Source of the DNA: Alkalidesulfovibrio alkalitolerans DSM 16529
Lineage (GTDB): Bacteria > Desulfobacterota > Desulfovibrionia > Desulfovibrionales > Desulfovibrionaceae
Assembly (NCBI RefSeq): GCF_000422245.1
Contig: NZ_ATHI01000031.1
Span: 62,001 to 126,000, forward strand
Reading direction: 5' to 3'
Length of the DNA: 64,000 nucleotides
In this document: positions 62,243 through 64,000 of the stretch, one piece after another
Layout of the letters: every line of letters starts with the position of its first letter
Position numbering within the stretch: position 1 is the stretch's first letter
The notes under the pieces: model-generated
Seen by the model: only the letters and a program-made list of their open reading frames with translations
Told to the model about the DNA's origin: nothing
The model's database searches: none
Translations under genes and position numbers: made by a program

Positions 62243-63091
62243 ATGCCGCAAACCGCCGACACGCACGAACCAGATGCCGCAACGACGCCTGCGAACGTCA
62301 CGACCGCCGAGGCCGAGGCTTTCATGCGCAAGCGCTCCCTGGACGACTACACTCTTTTGGACGTGCGCCAGACCTGGGAGTACGACGAGGCGCATCTGCC
62401 CGGCGCGCGGCTCGTGCCTCTGACCGAACTGGCCGACAGGCTGGGCGAGGTGCCGCGCGACAAACCCGTGCTGACCTACTGCCGTTCGGGCGGACGAAGC
62501 TCCGCCGCTGCCGGGCTCCTGGCCGGCCAGGGCTACACGGCCCTGAACATCCTGGGCGGCATCACCGCCTGGCAGGGCGCAGCCGCCGAGGGCGGACTCG
62601 ACCAGGGGCTGTCCTATCTGCCCGCAGCGGCATCCATGGCCGACATCTTGGCCCTGGCCTACGCCATGGAGGCCAATCTCGGGGACTTCTACGCCCGTTG
62701 CGCGAGCGGCGAGGACGAGGAGGCCAAGGCCGTGCTGCAACGCCTGGCGCGGTTCGAGGAGGGGCACAAGGCCATGGTCCTGCGCCTGGCGAGGAGCCAC
62801 GCCCCGGACGTGGACGAGGCCGCGCTCCTGGCGCGCGCCAGGGAGATCACGGCCGTGGAGGGCGGCTACGGCCCACAAGAGGCCTCGGCCAGACTGTGCG
62901 CGGTCAAGGCCACGCGCCGCGACGTTCTGGAGACGGCCATGGCCTTCGAGGCCCAGGCCCTGGATCTCTACCTGCGCGCCACCTCCCGCGCGGCCGACCT
63001 CGAAGCGGCGGCCGTGCTCAAGGAACTGGCCGTGGAGGAGAAGAAGCACATGGCCGTGGTGGGGCGCATGCTGGACAGGACGCCAAGCTGA
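62243..63091 (+). CDS. Rhodanese-rubrerythrin-like fusion protein
   Basis: The N-terminal ~115 residues form a rhodanese domain (YTLLDVRQTWEYDEAHLPGA, active Cys in VLTYCRSGGRSS, then LNILGGITAWQ). The C-terminal ~150 residues form a ferritin-like four-helix bundle with Glu/His metal ligands (AMEANLGDFYARC, FEEGHKAMVL, AMAFEAQALDLY, VEEKKHMAVV). It should combine persulfide handling with a di-iron centre, suggesting a role in sulfide or peroxide stress in an anaerobe. CGGAGG precedes the ATG at 62243, while the frame is open 28 codons further up. It stands alone between bioN and a convergent gene. Confidence 0.88.
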   Translation: MPQTADTHEPDAATTPANVTTAEAEAFMRKRSLDDYTLLDVRQTWEYDEAHLPGARLVPLTELADRLGEVPRDKPVLTYCRSGGRSSAAAGLLAGQGYTALNILGGITAWQGAAAEGGLDQGLSYLPAAASMADILALAYAMEANLGDFYARCASGEDEEAKAVLQRLARFEEGHKAMVLRLARSHAPDVDEAALLARAREITAVEGGYGPQEASARLCAVKATRRDVLETAMAFEAQALDLYLRATSRAADLEAAAVLKELAVEEKKHMAVVGRMLDRTPS

Positions 63092-63130
63092 CAGGCCGCC
63101 CCGAATTAGCCATCCGCAGGGCGCCTTGTC

Positions 63131-63165
63131 CCCTGGGCGGGCCAAAGAGCGCCGCCCAGGGATTT
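63131..63165. terminator. Bidirectional rho-independent terminator
   Basis: A 10-base G/C stem (63131-63140 with 63152-63161) and an 11-base loop are followed by ATTTTCGTTT on the plus strand. It lies between the convergent rhodanese-rubrerythrin and PLP-enzyme genes and can serve both. Confidence 0.75.
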
Positions 63166-63170
63166 TCGTT

Positions 63171-64000
63171 TCAGGAACCTTTCAGGGCCTGGTCGAGGTC
63201 GGCGATGATGTCATCCTTGTCCTCGATGCCCACGGACAGGCGCAACAGGGTGTCGCCGATGCCCGCTGCGTGCCGTTCCTCGGCCGTCATCTTGGCGTGC
63301 GAGGTCAGGCGCGGGAAGCAGATCAGCGTCTCCACACCGCCCAGCGACACCGCCTCGGCGATCATGGTCAGCCGGTCCACGGCTGTGCGCGCCTCGGCCT
63401 CGCTGCCCGCGATCTCGAACGAGAGCATGCCGCCGAAGGCCGTCATCTGCCGCGCCGCGACGGCGTGGCCGGGATGGTCCGAAAGTCCGGGGTAGTTGAC
63501 CTTCGTGACTTGCTCGTGGCGAGAAAGCCACTTGGCCACCGCCATGGCGTTCTCGCTGATGCGCTCCATGCGCAGGCCCAGTGTCTTCATGCCGCGTTCG
63601 AGCAGGAAGGCGTCGTAGGCGTTGAGCGTGGGGCCGTAGTTGACGAGCGCTTCCTTCAAGCGTTCGCCAAAGGCGGCGCGCGCCGCGATGGCCCCGCAGT
63701 TGAGGTCGCTATGGCCCGCCAGGTACTTGGTGCCCGAGTGCACGGAGATGTCCAGGCCCAGCGCCAGGGACTTTTGCAGGATGGGCGTGGCGAAGGTGTT
63801 GTCGCAGACCGTGACCGCGCCGATCTCCTTGCCCACGGCCGCGATCATGGCCAGATCGACCACGCCGAGCAGGGGGTTGGAGGGCGTCTCCGCGTAGATG
63901 AGCCGGGTGTTGGGCCTCAGCGCGGCGCGTAAGGAGGCTTCGCTTGCGAAGTCCGCGAAGTCGAATTCGATGCCCAGGCGCGGGAACTCGGCGGTCAGCA
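63171..64000 (-). CDS. Cys/Met-metabolism PLP enzyme (cystathionine gamma-synthase/lyase type), 5' end cut by window
   Basis: The reading frame runs from the right edge to the stop at 63171, giving the C-terminal ~276 residues. PLP-binding signatures are [36 protein letters not shown], the internal Lys in [14 protein letters not shown], and [16 protein letters not shown]. The family covers cystathionine gamma-synthase, cystathionine gamma-lyase, O-acetylhomoserine sulfhydrylase and methionine gamma-lyase, which cannot be separated from this part. The N-terminus is outside the window. Confidence 0.92.
   Translation of the reverse strand, partial: LTAEFPRLGIEFDFADFASEASLRAALRPNTRLIYAETPSNPLLGVVDLAMIAAVGKEIGAVTVCDNTFATPILQKSLALGLDISVHSGTKYLAGHSDLNCGAIAARAAFGERLKEALVNYGPTLNAYDAFLLERGMKTLGLRMERISENAMAVAKWLSRHEQVTKVNYPGLSDHPGHAVAARQMTAFGGMLSFEIAGSEAEARTAVDRLTMIAEAVSLGGVETLICFPRLTSHAKMTAEERHAAGIGDTLLRLSVGIEDKDDIIADLDQALKGS

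Noticed and set aside
1-64000. CRISPR arrays, transposases, integrases or prophage genes
   Set aside because: No regularly spaced repeats and no protein motifs of these classes were seen on either strand.

Overview
The window is a G+C-rich bacterial chromosome segment with dense, mostly co-directional operons. The gene families (exosortase/PEP-CTERM polysaccharide locus with PrsK/PrsR, a TIGR03790-type protein, a rhodanese-rubrerythrin fusion, many sigma-54 regulators, a BioMNY transporter) point to a Deltaproteobacterium/Desulfobacterota, most likely a Desulfovibrionales relative. That placement is inferred from gene content only; no rRNA or marker gene is present.

Region 1 (1-45971) is one large exopolysaccharide and exosortase locus. 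A WbpP-like sugar epimerase runs leftward at the edge. Rightward from about 1.6 kb comes the XrtA-type core: PrsT TPR lipoprotein, initiating sugar transferase, OPX export protein, chain-length determinant, tyrosine autokinase, GspA-like ATPase, outer-membrane beta-barrel and polysaccharide deacetylase. Next is a long cargo section: an adenylate-forming enzyme, ten glycosyltransferases, a TIGR03790 protein, a Wzm/Wzt ABC exporter, two asparagine-synthetase-like proteins, a QueC-like PP-loop protein, a pyruvyl transferase, an amino-acid dehydrogenase, a second deacetylase, an O-ligase/polymerase and a secreted beta-helix protein. It closes with exosortase, EpsI, the PrsK kinase, the PrsR sigma-54 activator and one PEP-CTERM protein. 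Good sigma-54 (-24/-12) sites lie before prsT and directly before the PEP-CTERM gene, so PrsK/PrsR probably drives both ends of the locus.

Region 2 (about 46.0-50.6 kb) looks A/T-richer and is a signalling island: two PilZ proteins whose N-termini look like ribbon-helix-helix domains flank an orphan NtrC-type regulator, followed by a CBS-PAS-GGDEF diguanylate cyclase. This reads as a c-di-GMP module and is the most likely undescribed system here.

Region 3 (50.7-64 kb) is housekeeping and mixed: an M1-like peptidase with a ChaN-like lipoprotein, tRNA-Ser(GGA), the SRP RNA, a His-rich metal-binding peptide, a small membrane protein, a DUF4139 protein, a methyltransferase, a SagB-type oxidoreductase, bioB with the bioY-bioM-bioN biotin uptake operon, a rhodanese-rubrerythrin fusion, and a truncated cystathionine-type PLP enzyme at the right edge. 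No CRISPR array, transposase, integrase or rRNA was seen.
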